64,000 nt of DNA from Chrysoperla carnea (lineage: Eukaryota > Arthropoda > Insecta > Neuroptera > Chrysopidae). Shown here piece after piece: positions 35,714-48,680 of this stretch. The stretch is taken from the NCBI RefSeq assembly GCF_905475395.1, contig NC_058338.1, forward strand, positions 37,082,935-37,146,934, written 5' to 3'. The position numbers were made by a program, and so were the translations under genes. The stretch's first letter is position 1, and each line of letters begins with the position of its first letter. The notes below the pieces were generated by a model. It was not told where the DNA came from. It saw nothing but the letters and a program-made list of their open reading frames with translations, and searched no databases.

Positions 35714-38540
35714 TTAATTTAAATTAATAATTATGTTATTTTCACAATTTCTAATGGAACAAGTTTAATTAGTTGTTATTTTAATTTGGAATACCTGAGT
35801 TAATAAAAACGAAATAGAAATATTTTTTATAAGAGATTATAAATTTTACTTTAACTGATGATGGTACAATAATTTGCTGAATCAGTAAAATATGGTTTGA
35901 CTTTCAAAGACCATATCCAACACGGCACAATGTTTAGTATTCTTTATAATTCTTTGAAGTTTGTTTTTGGTAAAATTTCTCATATAAATTTATTCGAAAA
36001 GATAGGAAACATTCTTTTCATATGACTACATAAATCAGAAAAAAAATCATTAGTTTATATTAACTTTGACCTTCGTTAATACATTACGATCAGAGAATTT
36101 CAATATTGTTATTTGTTTATGCTATACATGCTTTTAAATTTCGTAATTATTTCAAAAATAATATTAAAGTTCTATATTCTCGTATTTATATAAACCACAT
36201 ACTTGTAGGTATGTATTGGAGATGAAAGCCCGAATTTGCCTTAAATTGTAGTCCGGTAGACATTTTCCGAAATATAATATATTATGGTCGTTTTCCATAT
36301 TTGCATTTTTGATTTCTTTCAAACACTTGCAAGCTACTACAAGTATATTGTGAGCAAACTGTACAGATAGATGTAGCTAAAATATGTTTGTCAAAATTAG
36401 CTATTTAATAGTTTTTAATTTTATAGTCTCGATAATATTGTATTTGATGTGTATTTGTTATTTGTCTAAAATCGGACTTTGGGTATTACACAAACAATGA
36501 TTTGATTTAATAAAGGAGATAAGCAAGAAAAAAATTGTAAATCAATAATATGCATAAAAAATTGATGCTCTTAGGTATTTTTCTTTATCAGCAAAAAAAT
36601 GTCATATAAAATTTCATTCAGTCGCTGCAAAATTTGTTAATTTATAATTCTATCACTATACACTATTAAACACACACTGTGATGTATATGATTATGAAGA
36701 ATCAGATCAGTAATTTTCTGATAACGTAAATTATTGTACTCATTTATATATAATACAATTTATGTTCAACATGAGGCAAGCCTTTACTATTGAGCGGTTG
36801 CAATCCTATTTCCTATTTGAATAAAATTTGATATCAAGAAGGGTTTTGGTATTTTAAAGGTCATGCTCGTTAATGAAAAAAATCGACAGATAACCAAGAG
36901 AGTTTCCAAAAAAAAAAAGAATTTTGTATTTATTGATCAGTTTTAAGCAAAAAAGTGATATTGTGATATTTTCTCTAGGCGCTTAGATTTCGAAATAAAA
37001 ATGCAATACCTTTTCAATTTTAAGAAAAAATTATTTTTTCAATTTCTGAGGAAATAATTCACCCATGCTAACGTAGCTCCTGCGGCACGATTTTTTTAAA
37101 ACTTGATTATGCACCAAAGAAAAACATTGTAAGTATTGAATACTGATCTAAAATTGTTTGCTAAGATTCATCATTATTCAAGCAATATAAAAAAGGGACG
37201 CAGCGAATTATCCGAACACTAATCCTACTAGAAAATTACTAATAATTGAATTATTAATTGCCTGTTAGCCCCTTGTTTATTGCCTGAATAACGTGTAACC
37301 ATCTTTGTAAATAAATCAATTTTAATATTTACAATTTATGAAACTGCATATTTGAGTATTTCAGACATGCATGAACAAATAGCTTATATGCAAGCAGTTT
37401 TCGGAATTAAATATACTTTCCTGATTTTTGCGATGGAATGTGAACCACAGGAGACTTTAAAAAGATAGCTCCAGCTGAACACTTAGAGGTTAATATTGCA
37501 ACAAAAATTATTATAATCGTTCTCTCTACTACAAAATACAAGTGTTGTTTCACTCAAAATGAATCACACTGTATATAACATTAACATTGAATCTATACTA
37601 TGAAATACAATAAACTCGCTTGTTAACAATTAAATATACAGTGGTCAAAAATCTATAGTATTCATCTTTATAATGACCTGATTCTATAGCGAAAAAATTT
37701 ACCCTTCGCATATATTAAAAAGAAAAAAAAATCTTATAGTTAATGATCAAAGAAACTTGTCTTTAGAAAAAAAAAAACAAGTTTAATTCTTAGAGATTCA
37801 AAATTTATGCACGCGGTGTGTGTCTTTTGTAAATATATTGTCCTGTGAATTATGTTATTATTGAATATACATGATGCTTTTTGAATGTTTAATTTTTTTT
37901 TTTAGAACATGATTTATCTAGTTATTCCTCTAAATTAATGTTATTCCACGAATATTATTACGCAGAAATTCTTTATTTCTAAGATTTCGCCATTTGAAGT
38001 TTCGTCATCAACTGTTCGGTAATATTTAGCCCCGTGATGAAAGATTTGCTCACGCGTTCTGCACTTGCGTTAAATATTTTGCGCGTTAAATATTATTTAA
38101 TTTTCTAAATATTAATTTGTATAAGTGAATTATTTTAGAACAAAACTCAAAATAATCATATTATTAATTATGTTGTAATTATTTATTGAATTAATTCTTT
38201 ACATATAAATATAATAAAGGAATATACAAAGTGGGGCCTTCCGCGGATATAAACTATCTGCATTTTTCGACAAGAATTTCCATGATGATCAGCCTCATAT
38301 GATCTGCCTTGTGCGGTTTTATAATTTGACACATTGTAAATTTGGTAGGTACGTACTATTTTGGCCGTAAATTACCGCGAGAGTTAGACGATAAGGTCGT
38401 TAAACTTGCCATGAACTACTTTAGGGCGGTGTTTTTATTTCATCGAAAATATTAAGAATATGACGGTGACCCATTTTTATGCTTCCACAATTAAGTTTTT
38501 TATTTCATTTTATTCATTTTCTACACCATTTTTAATCATT
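35714..38540. other. Gene-free AT-rich stretch
   Basis: No gene was found. A poly(A) run at about 36908-36919 and a CAGTGGTCAAAA string near 37642 (reminiscent of Tc1-type ends, without a visible partner) are the only marks. Confidence 0.35.
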
Positions 38541-38548
38541 TCAGTATA

Positions 38549-38963
38549 CAGGGTGCCTTTTTTAATTTGATATATTCGTGAAATTCGAAAAATAAGTTTA
38601 ATCGAAGAAAGTGCTTCAAACGAAAAATGTTGATTTCAAATGCACACACCGTATACGGGTATTGAATTTAATCTAAGTTTTCCGGTTCAATTAAAACCTC
38701 AATTTAATTTATAGTTGGCAAACATTTGACGAACACTATAAATTAGAAAGTTTTTCTTTGTAAAAATGCAAACATTTTTTGCTTGAAACTAATGTTACCT
38801 TTTTAATCGATAACAACTTTCTAATATAAAGTGTTTATCTATCTATAACAAGATATGAATAGAGTTAAACGCCCATAGACTCAACATTTCTTACTTGAAA
38901 CATTTTTATCGATAAATGTTATTTTGCTAATTCCAAGCATATTTCAACTTAAAAAAGACACTG
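38549..38963. mobile_element. Mariner-type MITE, family E
   Basis: The element is flanked by TA on both sides (38547-38548 and 38964-38965). The left end is CAGGGTGCCTTTTTTAATTT; the right end, read inward, is CAGTGTCTTTTTTAAGTTGA. It has about 415 bp and no transposase. A diverged copy lies in resilin intron 1 (about 3370-3890). The CAGGGTG terminus and TA duplication suggest the Tc1/mariner superfamily. Confidence 0.6.
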
Positions 38964-41060
38964 TATTGTTCGTAGGTTTGCAAGGATGGGTCAACCTAGG
39001 CGGTAAAGGCCAATTTGACTAAATTGCTAAATGTCTATTTCTTTAAAAATAATCTTTTTTCCCCGGACGTTTTCAGCTATGTGCTTGGATTTTTAAAACA
39101 AACGATAGTTATTCCTATAAGTGAAAAGTATTGCAAAGCTTGTCAGCATTCCCATATTTAACGTTTATCACCTAAGTTCCAAATTACAAAAAATACCATG
39201 TATAAAATATTTGTTGTAAAAATTACACACATACTTTTCTGATTACATCACAATTATTAACTTATACACATACAGCATCATTAAAACAATATTGCAGTTG
39301 ATATGAATATCAATTAGTACAATAATTATTTTACATTTGACAAACATATTAATAGCTAATATATTACAAATCGAGCGAAAATTTTACGCTCGATATCTTA
39401 GGGACTGTATTATTTTGTCTGAAACATTTTATTTTACTTTTTTACAAATATAAAACAATTTTTGAAGATTCTTTACAATGTTATATTAAAAAAAATGTAA
39501 GAAAAAGCCATTTTGGTCATTTTGACGTGCCGCAGATTCACAAACTCGTCTATAGGCAAAGTTTGCGAAAACAGTCGATTCTTATCATGAATAATCGATT
39601 CATGTAAAATCGAGACAAAAAAGAATCAATAAAAGAAGACAAAAAAGGTCGATTTTTGGCAGAATTGAATCGAGATAATTCCCACCGCCAATTTCTGCCA
39701 TTGATATAGGCATTTGCTTATTGTAAAAGACGAAGAGTGGCATTAATTTCCAATTCTTATACAAATTATAAAAGGACAATATAAAAAGTAAAGAGAGCAT
39801 TATAAGTAAAGAGAGCAGTACCTATCTATCTAAGCTGCAATAGCTTCAGACAACATTAAATTAAGTATTGACCTAGCTATAATAATTTAATTAATTTTGG
39901 TTGAGACTCATAAAAATGTGTAATAAAAATAAAAAATCCATCTTAATCTAGTAAAAAGCAAACACAAAATATAGTCATTTTTATTTTATTTGGTGGTTTT
40001 CACGTCATAAATTTTATTTAATGTACATACTCGTCAAGAAGATGATGGAAACATGCTTCAGTGTTCTGTTTCAGCTATTATTAAGCATTAATGTAAAATG
40101 CATGGGAAGAATGGGGTACAGTGACTCGAGAAAATTTAAAAAAGCTTTTGGAAATAAAATATTTATATATTTCATTTTAAAAACTTATGATATTAATAAT
40201 TTTAATAACCTAACTCCTTATTCTTTAAGGATGTACGAGTACCAAGACAATTTTAAAGAAAAAGCTTAAGTAGAAATAAGTCTAAATCAATTCTGAAAAT
40301 TTTAGGGGTGCGAAGTTTAGTTATTAAGCTTTCAATATTTCTAAAAACCAAAGCAGTTATCGAAACATTTTATTCTTATTTTTCGTCTACATTCATGAAA
40401 TTACAACAAAATTAATCATCAAAGTTCATATCAAAATAAGGTTCAAATAATTTCAACTCGTAAATCTAAAATAATTCATAAAAAGTGGAAATATATATCG
40501 GAATTGGGATATTTTAACATAAAACTAAGAATGAAGTTGGAAAATTATTTAAGAGTAAAATAAAGTGTGAAATTTTTTATTCTTAATTTCTTATTCTTAA
40601 AGTTTTTCTTATTTCCACTTAACTGTTTGGACAAATATAGACAGATTAATTAATGAAAAAATACAAAAATTTACCGCTGAAACGAGTTTAAATAAAGAGA
40701 AAAAATTTATTTAAATAGGACATGTACCGAAACGATGGGCCTGGTAAGTCAAGGCCCATAATTTGAAAAAGACAGCTCTCTCAATATCACTCTTGCTCGG
40801 TATTCTTGGACTACTTAAGGACGACGCTCACATTAATTTTTGACTTGTTGTAAATAAGACCAAAGATTGTGTGGTAGATTTACGCCTATATAAAGACGAT
40901 AAAAATAGAAACTATTTGGGACATTTTCGACTGATTAATTTGAAAATAATCTCGATTTTTGGCTGGACTGTGTTATTTTTACCTTATGCGTGAAATTTGA
41001 ATGGTTTATTGGACTTTTGTTTTGCCCCCTAATCAGCAATCATTTGTTTGGGAATATACA
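38964..41060. other. Gene-free stretch with small hairpin and repeat fragments
   Basis: At 39370-39394 ATCGAGCG and CGCTCGAT form an 8-bp stem around a palindromic AT loop. At 40223-40440 TTAAGGATGTACGAGTACCA opens a fragment of the same family as 31254-31868. No gene was found; the 82-codon frame at 40021-40269 looks accidental. Confidence 0.4.
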
Positions 41061-41710
41061 ACTTTTTCAGATATATAGAAAACCCAGATTATGAATCTAA
41101 GAAGCGAAATTTACAAAATTTAAAAAACCCCGACAAATGCGATTTATTTTTTGTAAACCTATTTTTGGAAACATAACTATAAAATGTTCTCAATCAAGTC
41201 GGTTCGACCGTTTAATGGCTACGATTTCGCTGAGAAACACACGGACGCTCAAATAAACACTTAAAAATTATAACACTCCTTTAATCAATATCAAATATCA
41301 ATTTTTGGGAATATTTTAATTGAAATTGAAATATGTGAGTTGATTTTGTTCTTTTGAATTATTGTTTTGAACTACCTAATTATTTTACCATTTCACTTTT
41401 CGAAATGAATTGTGCCAGCTATTATGGTTTATTTGACCATTCATTTCCATAGTAATTATGTTAAAATTATATGCCATGCCTTTTCCAAACTGAATCGATT
41501 TTGAAGATCATCGCAAATTTATTTGTTTTTTTCGGGTACAAAACTCTAAGCTCGCACATGAAAGCTATGAACACTCTTCGTTAAATGACCTTTCAGATGA
41601 AATCTAAAAAATTAAAATCGGTTCATCCGTTTAGGCGCTACGATACCACAGACACACACACATATAGCGGCCAAACTTATAACACACCTTTTTTTAGTTC
41701 GGGGGCTAAA
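41060..41710 (+). repeat. Dispersed repeat family C, two tandem-like fragments
   Basis: Two successive segments each end with a GGTTCGACCGTTTAATGGCT- or GGTTCATCCGTTTAGGCGCT-type block, an ACACAC/CGGAC run and TTATAACAC(A/T)CCTTT. The second ends AGTTCGGGGGCTAAAAA. Inverse copies with ACCCCCGAACCAAAAAAGGG and TATAAGTTTGACCGCT lie at 57232-57560 and 56745-57010. The repeat is common-looking insect interspersed DNA of unassigned class. Confidence 0.6.
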
Positions 41711-42095
41711 AACCAGGAAACCTGACTAATTGTCAATAGTTAGCGGTCTCTTCAACAAATCAATATATCTTTATGAAAGTTTGTAGATATTGCGATTGTG
41801 AACATAATTAACTTTTTGTGTACAGACTTATAAAAATCATATAAAAACGTGTGAAATATAAACAAATAAAAAAAAGTAAAGAGATTTGGTTGGTATGTGT
41901 TAGAATTAAATATTTATGTTTGAGGAAACATTAGAAAAGAGAATATACCTACACTGATAAAGAAATATCATAGATAATTATAAAAATCTTAAGTAGACGT
42001 TATTAATATCAGAGATTCTTTATATGTTGTGTTTAGTTGCAATGTTTCTTATTCCTGTTTCATTTCTGTGTATAAAGCATGATTAAAAATACTTA

Positions 42096-42642
42096 TTATA
42101 CCATGTATATATGTAATATGTATCAAGGTATACTAAGTTTAGTCCCAAGTGTGTAATGTTTAAAAATATTGATGCTACGCACAAAATTTTGGTATATAGG
42201 TGTTCATAGAATCTTCTAATTAGTCCATTTTGGGTTGTCCGTCCGTCCGTCCGTCCGCCCGTCCGTCCGCCTGTCAACTCGATTACTCAAAAACGAAAAA
42301 AGATATCAAGCTGAAATTTTTATAGCGTACTCAGGGCATAAAAGGTCGAGTTCGTAAATGGACAACATAAGTCAAATGGGTCTTGGGTCCGTAGGATCCA
42401 TCTTGGAACCATTAGATTTCCTTATAAAAAAATAAACAACTTTCGCTGGAAACATTTTTCGTAAACATCACTGTTAACCCGTGAGAGCGCAAATTAGGCG
42501 CAATTTATATAATTTGTATTATATGGGAAAATGACTTATGTATGTGTGACATGTATGTATATGTAATGTGACAGAGTAATCAACACTGTCTATACATGGT
42601 ATTTCAACAGAAAACTTAGTCAATTGTTTGTTTTCACTTGTT
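42096..42642 (-). repeat. Dispersed repeat family A, copy 3
   Basis: A near full-length copy in reverse orientation. Read on the + strand it starts with ATACCATGTATATATG and the palindrome-like end, then AAGTTTAGTCCCAAGTGTGT, a (GTCC)n run at about 42237-42272, AAGATATCAAGCTGAAATTT, GTAAACATCACTGTTAAC and GTCAATTGTTTGTTTTCACT. It sits directly upstream of the TIR element at 42721. Confidence 0.85.
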
Positions 42643-42720
42643 CAGACTAATTTCAAAAATTCGGTCCTTGCATCAAAACAATCAAAGAAATTCATAGAAT
42701 ATCTCAAATTTTACATTATA

Positions 42721-43463
42721 CAGGGTGATAAAGTAAAAATCGTTATGTATAGGTTAAGGCGTAGTACCTAGAGTTCGATGTATCTTGAATCATCCTTAAT
42801 TTCTAGGCAGATATTGATATATATATATATCAATGTGGATATGTTTTCGAATAAACAAATCTAAAATTATTTACGAGAAAAGGTAAAACATTTGTATTCT
42901 TCTGATTGTCTATTTAGAAGCCGCCATTGCATATTGTTTTATAAATCATATTTAAAGTACTAGTTATTGTAGAGTAAGTTTCTATACTATTTTCCATTTT
43001 AAGCATACGTTCAATTTTAAAGTTGGTAGGGTTTTCAAATATACATATATTCTGATGCTGTTCCTGAGAGTGGATGGTAGCCATTACATGTTGAAAAAAG
43101 TGCCTACGGGATCAATTGGTGGGGGTGTTTCTAGGTACTTTGGAATGCGAGTCATGGTACATTATGATGTTGTTCCATGGTTCACACAAACTGTACCGTG
43201 GTTACACGTTTAATAGACATTTTATATATTTTAATATTTAAATTCTCCAAATAAATACATAGTATTGAGGTATAACAATGCTTTAATCAGAGAAAATTTC
43301 CATTGTGAGATATACGATAATACTCATTTTTGAGATATACTATAATTAAGTTTTCGAATTTTTGCTAACGAAATTACATTGTCATAATAAATATAAACTT
43401 TATGTTTCTATAGATGCAAGGAACTGATGTCTGAAGTTTGTCAAAGTTTTTTGAATCACTCTG
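42721..43463. mobile_element. TIR element with CAGGGTGATAAA ends
   Basis: A 743-bp interval flanked by TA (42719-42720 and 43464-43465). The left end is CAGGGTGATAAAGTAAAA and the right end, read inward, CAGAGTGATTCAAAAAAC. The shared CAGRGTGAT terminus and TA duplications suggest a Tc1/mariner-type non-autonomous element. The inverted repeats are short and imperfect, so the pairing could be fortuitous. No coding remnant was recognised. Confidence 0.45.
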
Positions 43464-43580
43464 TATGTACATATTTTTATTGTAATGATAATGTGTGGTC
43501 TCTTAACTTCACCGGTAAATAAATCTATTTAAACGTGTGTTGTTGTCATTTTAAATATATTATAAAAACTATAAAGACAC

Positions 43581-43584
<4 letters not shown>

Positions 43585-43613
<29 letters not shown>
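43585..43613 (+). repeat. (CA)n microsatellite
   Basis: A perfect CA dinucleotide run of about 14 units. Confidence 0.95.
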
Positions 43614-43615
<2 letters not shown>

Positions 43616-45494
43616 ACTATGTAACTAGTAGCTACAGAATGTTCTCATTTATAAATGTGTTACATTTATGAACTCAATTTTACATTTTCTGATTATGTCA
43701 ATTATTGCGTTTATTGATAAATTACAGTAAAATTAACTTATAATTTATTATAATTTTGCTGCTTATATTTAGGATAAAAAACTATATGTATTTGTATTTA
43801 AAAAACGTAAAAATTTATACAATTTATTTGTTTACGTTAGTTTGTACAAAATTAGTTATGAATGTACCTTATGAGCAATCCTGTATTTAGTTTAATCATT
43901 ATCGTAAGACATGCAGTGTCGTATTTATGACGATAATTCTTAGCCATTTCATAAACGGTGTAGCGTGCTCACAAAATAAATGCAATACGTATAGATAACA
44001 TGAAAAATGACCAAAAACTGAATCCAAAAGACTTTAAAACATGATACTTTTTCGTAAACTATAAATGTGTAAAATTTTCCAAGAGCAATTATATCTTATC
44101 TCTAAAACAGAAGAATCTGGTCGATGATCTTTAAAACATGAAATGTAGAGAAAATTCAAAATTTTTTTTCACGATTACTAACCCTATTTTACCTATAAAC
44201 TTTATATACAGGATGTCCCAAAAGTATGGAAACCACCAGTTAATTTGGCCATTATATCTACTTGGCTTTATTGGCCAGAGTTGTCCTTTTTTAGAGTTTC
44301 CAAAGAAATAAGATCTTTGACCATGGAATGACCTTGAAGGTCATGGTCTCTTTCCCAATCCACAATAAAAAATAGAGGTTGCCCTTTGAAAAATCGATTT
44401 TTGATTCGCTGTAGCTTTAGGGTTGTGTTCTAACTCAAATCCAAGGTCACCACTGGATTTCCCGTCGAAAAGTATGCCGGATATGGTATTTTTTATTTTT
44501 TGAAACTATATAAAGCGGTAAGGTAAATTAGTAACAAAATATCAGCCTAACGCTAAAATGAAGATCTGGAAACGAAAACTGCACCTTTAAAAATGAAGTT
44601 AAAGTATGTTGCGAACTTTTCTCGCGCCATCTGTGTGTGAATAGTGGTATCTATCCGTGCCTGTTACTAAGTATTTATGAATGTAATAGAATATGAAAAT
44701 TTTAATGGTATAGGTGCGAAGAAATCATAAAATTGGTTATCGTTTTCGGTGGATGAAAATATAAAAAGCAGAGGGTACTCGCTTTAAAATTTCACCTAAT
44801 AATATTCTACAAGGTGTTTTTATGTTCGTATTGGAATTTTGGAAGGCTTTAGGTATACTCAATCTGATACAGCAGAAATAATTAATTTTATCGACTTGAT
44901 TACTTACATATGATTATCTGTATATTAACACACGGTATTATTTTACAATTAAAAATCATAATAGAATAATTTTTATTATTCAAAGCCAGACACAACGTGA
45001 CACAGTGAGTTAGTTGTGAGGTAAATTTGCGATAAAATTAAACAAATAAATTATACGTTATTACACTTAAAACATATGTTTACGTATGTCGTATATGTTT
45101 TTTTTTTTTCAATGTGAATCTTTGATGTTACAATATATTTTTTTAATTGACATTTTTATTTTTTCTTAAATGAATTTAGTTAGTTGTTGATATACAACTA
45201 ACAAAATACATAATTTTTTTTATTTAAACATTTTTAAGTTATATGTTTGTGCCGAATATCTCTACCTATTTTCTTTTGAGAGAGATTTGTTTTTAAAATT
45301 AATCTATTAATTAATATTATTTCGCGGTCTTTTTTTAAATTTTATAACAAGAGAGTTCATCGCACTGATATAAGTTTTTAATTTTGGTTTTTATATAAGA
45401 TATTGCATATACAAGCTGTATAACAGTGTTGCCAGAAAGTTATAGTTCTTACATTTAATATAACTTTTCACCTACTTATATAACTTGTGTGTAA
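43614..45494. other. Gene-free stretch with TE-like segment
   Basis: At about 44208-44610 a GC-richer segment begins ATATACAGGATGTCCCAAAA, a typical left edge of an insect TIR element. It carries TTGACCATGGAATGACCTTG and AAGGTCATGGTCTC inside (a local inverted CCTTGA/AAGGTCA motif). No matching right end was found. The rest is AT-rich without genes. Confidence 0.4.
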
Positions 45495-45960
45495 AAACAA
45501 GTAAAACAAACAATTGACTGAGTTAATTGTTCAATTGTATTGATTACACTGGCACATTACGCATTCATACATGTCACACATTCATAACTGATATTTCCAT
45601 ATAATACATACTCCCATATAATACACATATTGCGCCTAATTTCCGCCCAAGGCGGGTAAACAGTGATGTTTACGAAAAAATTTTTCAAACAAAAGTTGTT
45701 TAGTTTTTTATAAGGAACATTTTTTACACTTAAACTTTTGTTCTATCTCTTACGGTTTACAAGATGAGTCCTACGGACCTAAGACACAATTGACCTGTTG
45801 CTCATTTACGAACTCGGCCTCACTTTTTACGCACTTAGCACGCTATAAACATTTCAGCTTGGTAGCTCTTTTCGTTTTTGAGTTATTGTGATAACAGGCG
45901 GACAGACGACAGACAGACAACCGGATATGGACTAATGTGATTTTATGAACACCTATAGCA
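45495..45960 (+). repeat. Dispersed repeat family A, copy 4
   Basis: It starts ACAAGTAAAACAAACAATTG with CAATTGACTGAGTTAATTG. It contains CATGTCACACATTCATAACT, the palindrome GTAAACAGTGATGTTTAC and GACAGACGACAGACAGACA. It breaks off after TTATGAACACCTATAGCAAT, so the distal terminus is missing. Confidence 0.8.
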
Positions 45961-46619
45961 ATTGTTTTTATTCAATAAAGGCTAATTTTGAAAAATCATA
46001 AAATAACATAATAATATACAAATATAAGAATTTATACTATAGTTCAGACAACACTTCGTGACCTTGAGATATAGGTTCTTAATGTTATCAAAAACAAAAA
46101 TTCTAAATAGTTGCACAAAAATTTGCGCCATAACGATCTTTTTTGGCGTTTTTTTTTTTGAAAAATTTTGAAAAAAAAGCGGTTTTATTAATATCAGAGA
46201 ATATTATACAGTCTAAAGAGCTGTAGGAGATTCTAGTTTCGGTCACAGGGAAATTGATGAAAATTCCATAATTTGTGGGAAGGTCCATTTCTACAGGGAA
46301 AGTACTCACATTGTATTTTGATTTTTTCATGAAACCAATAAAATTGTAGATTATTGCATAAATTTTGATAAAATATCCAGCTGGTTAATTATGTTCATAC
46401 AAATTTTTAATCAGAATATGAAATCAAAAATTAAAATATTCTGTTAGATATTTTTAGCAAATGTAAAAATAATTATTTTATAAGTAGATGTCTGGATTCG
46501 TTTTTACTTTGATCGCGCAATAACGATGTCTCGCACTACATTATTATTGTTTACAAGTATGTTTTACCTTTATAAGAAGTTAATTATCTTAAATTAGATA
46601 ATCAGACGAATATTTTACT

Positions 46620-46675
46620 GATGTTCAATGCTGTCTATACAGGGTATTTCAACAATTAAGTCAGCTAATTGTTAA
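46620..46675 (-). repeat. Short family A fragment
   Basis: CTGTCTATACAGGGTATTTC followed by AACAATTAAGTCAGCTAATT matches only the CAATTGACTGAGTTAATTG end region of family A in reverse. It lies just before the Helitron-like copy at 46699. Confidence 0.6.
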
Positions 46676-46698
46676 TTTTTACTGACTTTTATATTGTA

Positions 46699-47192
46699 CC
46701 AGAGTGATATTCACCCGCTTCGCTAGGTTTAAAAGTAAGGACTGATAATGATTGCTCCCGCTTATCCCCTTTCTATAACACTTGAAATAATGGTAAGGAT
46801 TGTTTTACACAGGTAAAATATATGTATGGTTTTCTATTTTTTAAAATGTAAGATGGTAATTATTCATTGAGTATATCAGAGAAGATGGCCGTGAAATATT
46901 TTAAATTGACTATTTTTACAGAAATCTGTAATTTATGGTAATGTCAAATGACTACTTTTATAGAAATCTGTAATTTATGGTAATGTCAAATTAAATAAAT
47001 TTTTTAATTTTTTTAATATTTTTTATTAATATATCTTTATAAATTATATCTCATGTGTTATTCTGAAGTATGAGCTATATTGCTGTACAGTTTCACTTTA
47101 TAACCATTCGCTAGTTTTAGCGTGAAAGCGTAACAAACAAACAAACAAACAAACAAACAAACATGCTTACTTTCGCATTTATAATATATAGA
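46699..47192 (-). mobile_element. Helitron-like non-autonomous element with (TTTG)n
   Basis: Read on the - strand it begins TCTATATATTATAAATGCG, a head I recognise from many insect Helitron-derived elements. A TTTG tetranucleotide run follows (47132-47163 as CAAA on +) and then TTACGCTTTCACGC. The other end has GCGAAGCGGGTGAATAT and finishes CTGG followed by T, which fits CTRR|T. The flank at the 5' end is C rather than the expected A. A 42-bp direct duplication lies inside at 46908-46991. Confidence 0.6.
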
Positions 47193-48095
47193 GATAGAGA
47201 TTTTAAATGACATTTATAATATAATACGTCAGACAAAAGAAATTGATGTTCAATACAAAACCTCGACCACGCTGAAAACCTTAATTCTCAACTATAGAGC
47301 TTACCATATCACTTCATTATAAACCCAAGGTTTAAAAGCACAGCCTATATTATGTTAAATGAACTCATTTGACTTTTCGTAATGAACTTAAATCAAGTTA
47401 TTAAAAATGAAAAGTATATCGGATTTGAATGAGACTATGTTCATATACTATTTATAATATAAACCACTTTTCTTCTATAACCTACTCAAGCCGCAGTCTG
47501 CGGTCAGCATTAAAATAATAATTACTTTTCAAAATTCTGCATCTGTTGTTGAATTATAAATCCTTAAATATTTGTTCTTATACCTGTGGGATTTTATTAT
47601 TAGATATACTTTTTAGGTAAAATAACCACATAATACAATTTAAAATAGAATATAATTCTGATATTGATTAACTTGTTGGTAAGAGATTATATTTTAAATA
47701 TTCATACCAGGGAGAGATCCAGCCCTCAAGAAAGGTGATGGACACGGTACAGACACCCCAAAATCGGTCAAATGCGAGTCGGAGTTCACTTTTGATCGAT
47801 ATAGTGCATTCCTACAAAGGAAATGTTTACAAAACCCCTATATAACGCCCTGACCAAGATTTTGTACAGTGTATTTGCCCACGTGGGCAAAGTCGTGGGG
47901 GCGAACACTAGTAAATTAATAAACGTGTAAGATAGCAGTTTGTTCGCTCACAAAAATTAAGTAAATGTGTGTTTGTTTGCCCATCACAGTGTCGTCATAT
48001 TTAGACTCTAAACTACTGATCAAGTTTTGATGAAATTTTTACTTAAAATTAAATTAAATGCTAATATACATTTTACATTAAGTAATTTTATTTAG
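47193..48095. other. Gene-free stretch
   Basis: No gene recognised. It is AT-rich with a GC-richer patch near 47710-47900 that has no protein-like frame. Confidence 0.35.
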
Positions 48096-48099
48096 ATTC

Positions 48100-48600
48100 T
48101 TACTTAAATAACAAATTCAAGGTTCTTTTTTTCGCGAAAGCGTTAATAATGTCATCGATATCCAGATGTTTAGAAGAGCGAGCCCGAATAATCTTTAATG
48201 TCCCATTGAGGCACGCAACCAAAATTTTGTTCCGCCAAGTCGAAATATAAAAACCGATCTCTTTGCAGTAGTTACGCTCTTCGGAAGAGTACACATCTTG
48301 TTCTTTATATAATCTTGCTTAAATGAGATGTGATACCGACTCTGGTATAGCGGAATTGGTTTCACATTCTGTTTGGCTATCCTAAGGCGGTATTCATTTA
48401 TAATCGTTGATTCACTATCATTAATGAATCTCCGGTACATCTGAACAACTTTTTTCACAGCCTGGATATCGATATTCAAGTCCTTGACACCAAGATTTGT
48501 TTCAAGTAGTAACACTCCCAACTGAAATTAGTCCAGTATCTCCGTAGAAAATCTTTGCTCCAAATCATTGACAACGGAATCTAATAGGATATGTAAATTC
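48100..48600 (-). pseudogene. hAT-family transposase C-terminal relic
   Basis: Three overlapping frames on the - strand recall the C-terminal (dimerisation) region of hAT transposases. They are DSVVNDLEQRFSTEILD, then a stop; LGVLLLETNLGVKDLN through TLPKSVTTAKRS and KFWLRASMGH; and, after a frame change, NGTLKIIRARSSKHLDIDDI then INAFAKKRTLNLLF. Intact family members have the order ERF...LP.TT..AERS...L...K..LR..M...RL..L..L...ID...II..FA.KK.R.L. The order is kept here, but at least one in-frame stop and one frameshift break it and the N-terminal catalytic part is absent. It is a dead fragment. A tRNA-like SINE head abuts its upstream side. Confidence 0.65.
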
Positions 48601-48604
48601 ATTT

Positions 48605-48680
48605 ACATACTATCCTTGCAATACCGCGTACGGAATTGGTTACGCTTTAACCAACTGAGCTACTTGGGTTGACTTATGGT
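48605..48680 (-). mobile_element. tRNA-like SINE head fragment
   Basis: On the - strand AGTAGCTCAGTTGGTTAAAG then CGTAACCAATTCCGTACGCG resembles a tRNA D-arm/A-box region. It shares GGTTAARGCGTAACCAATTC with the SINE head at 27165. No B box follows; the sequence passes into the hAT relic. It is a truncated SINE or tRNA pseudogene. Confidence 0.55.

Noticed and set aside
42083-42277. - strand frame with TGGRTGGRTDGRT
   Set aside because: Translation of the (GTCC)n microsatellite inside family A copy 3.
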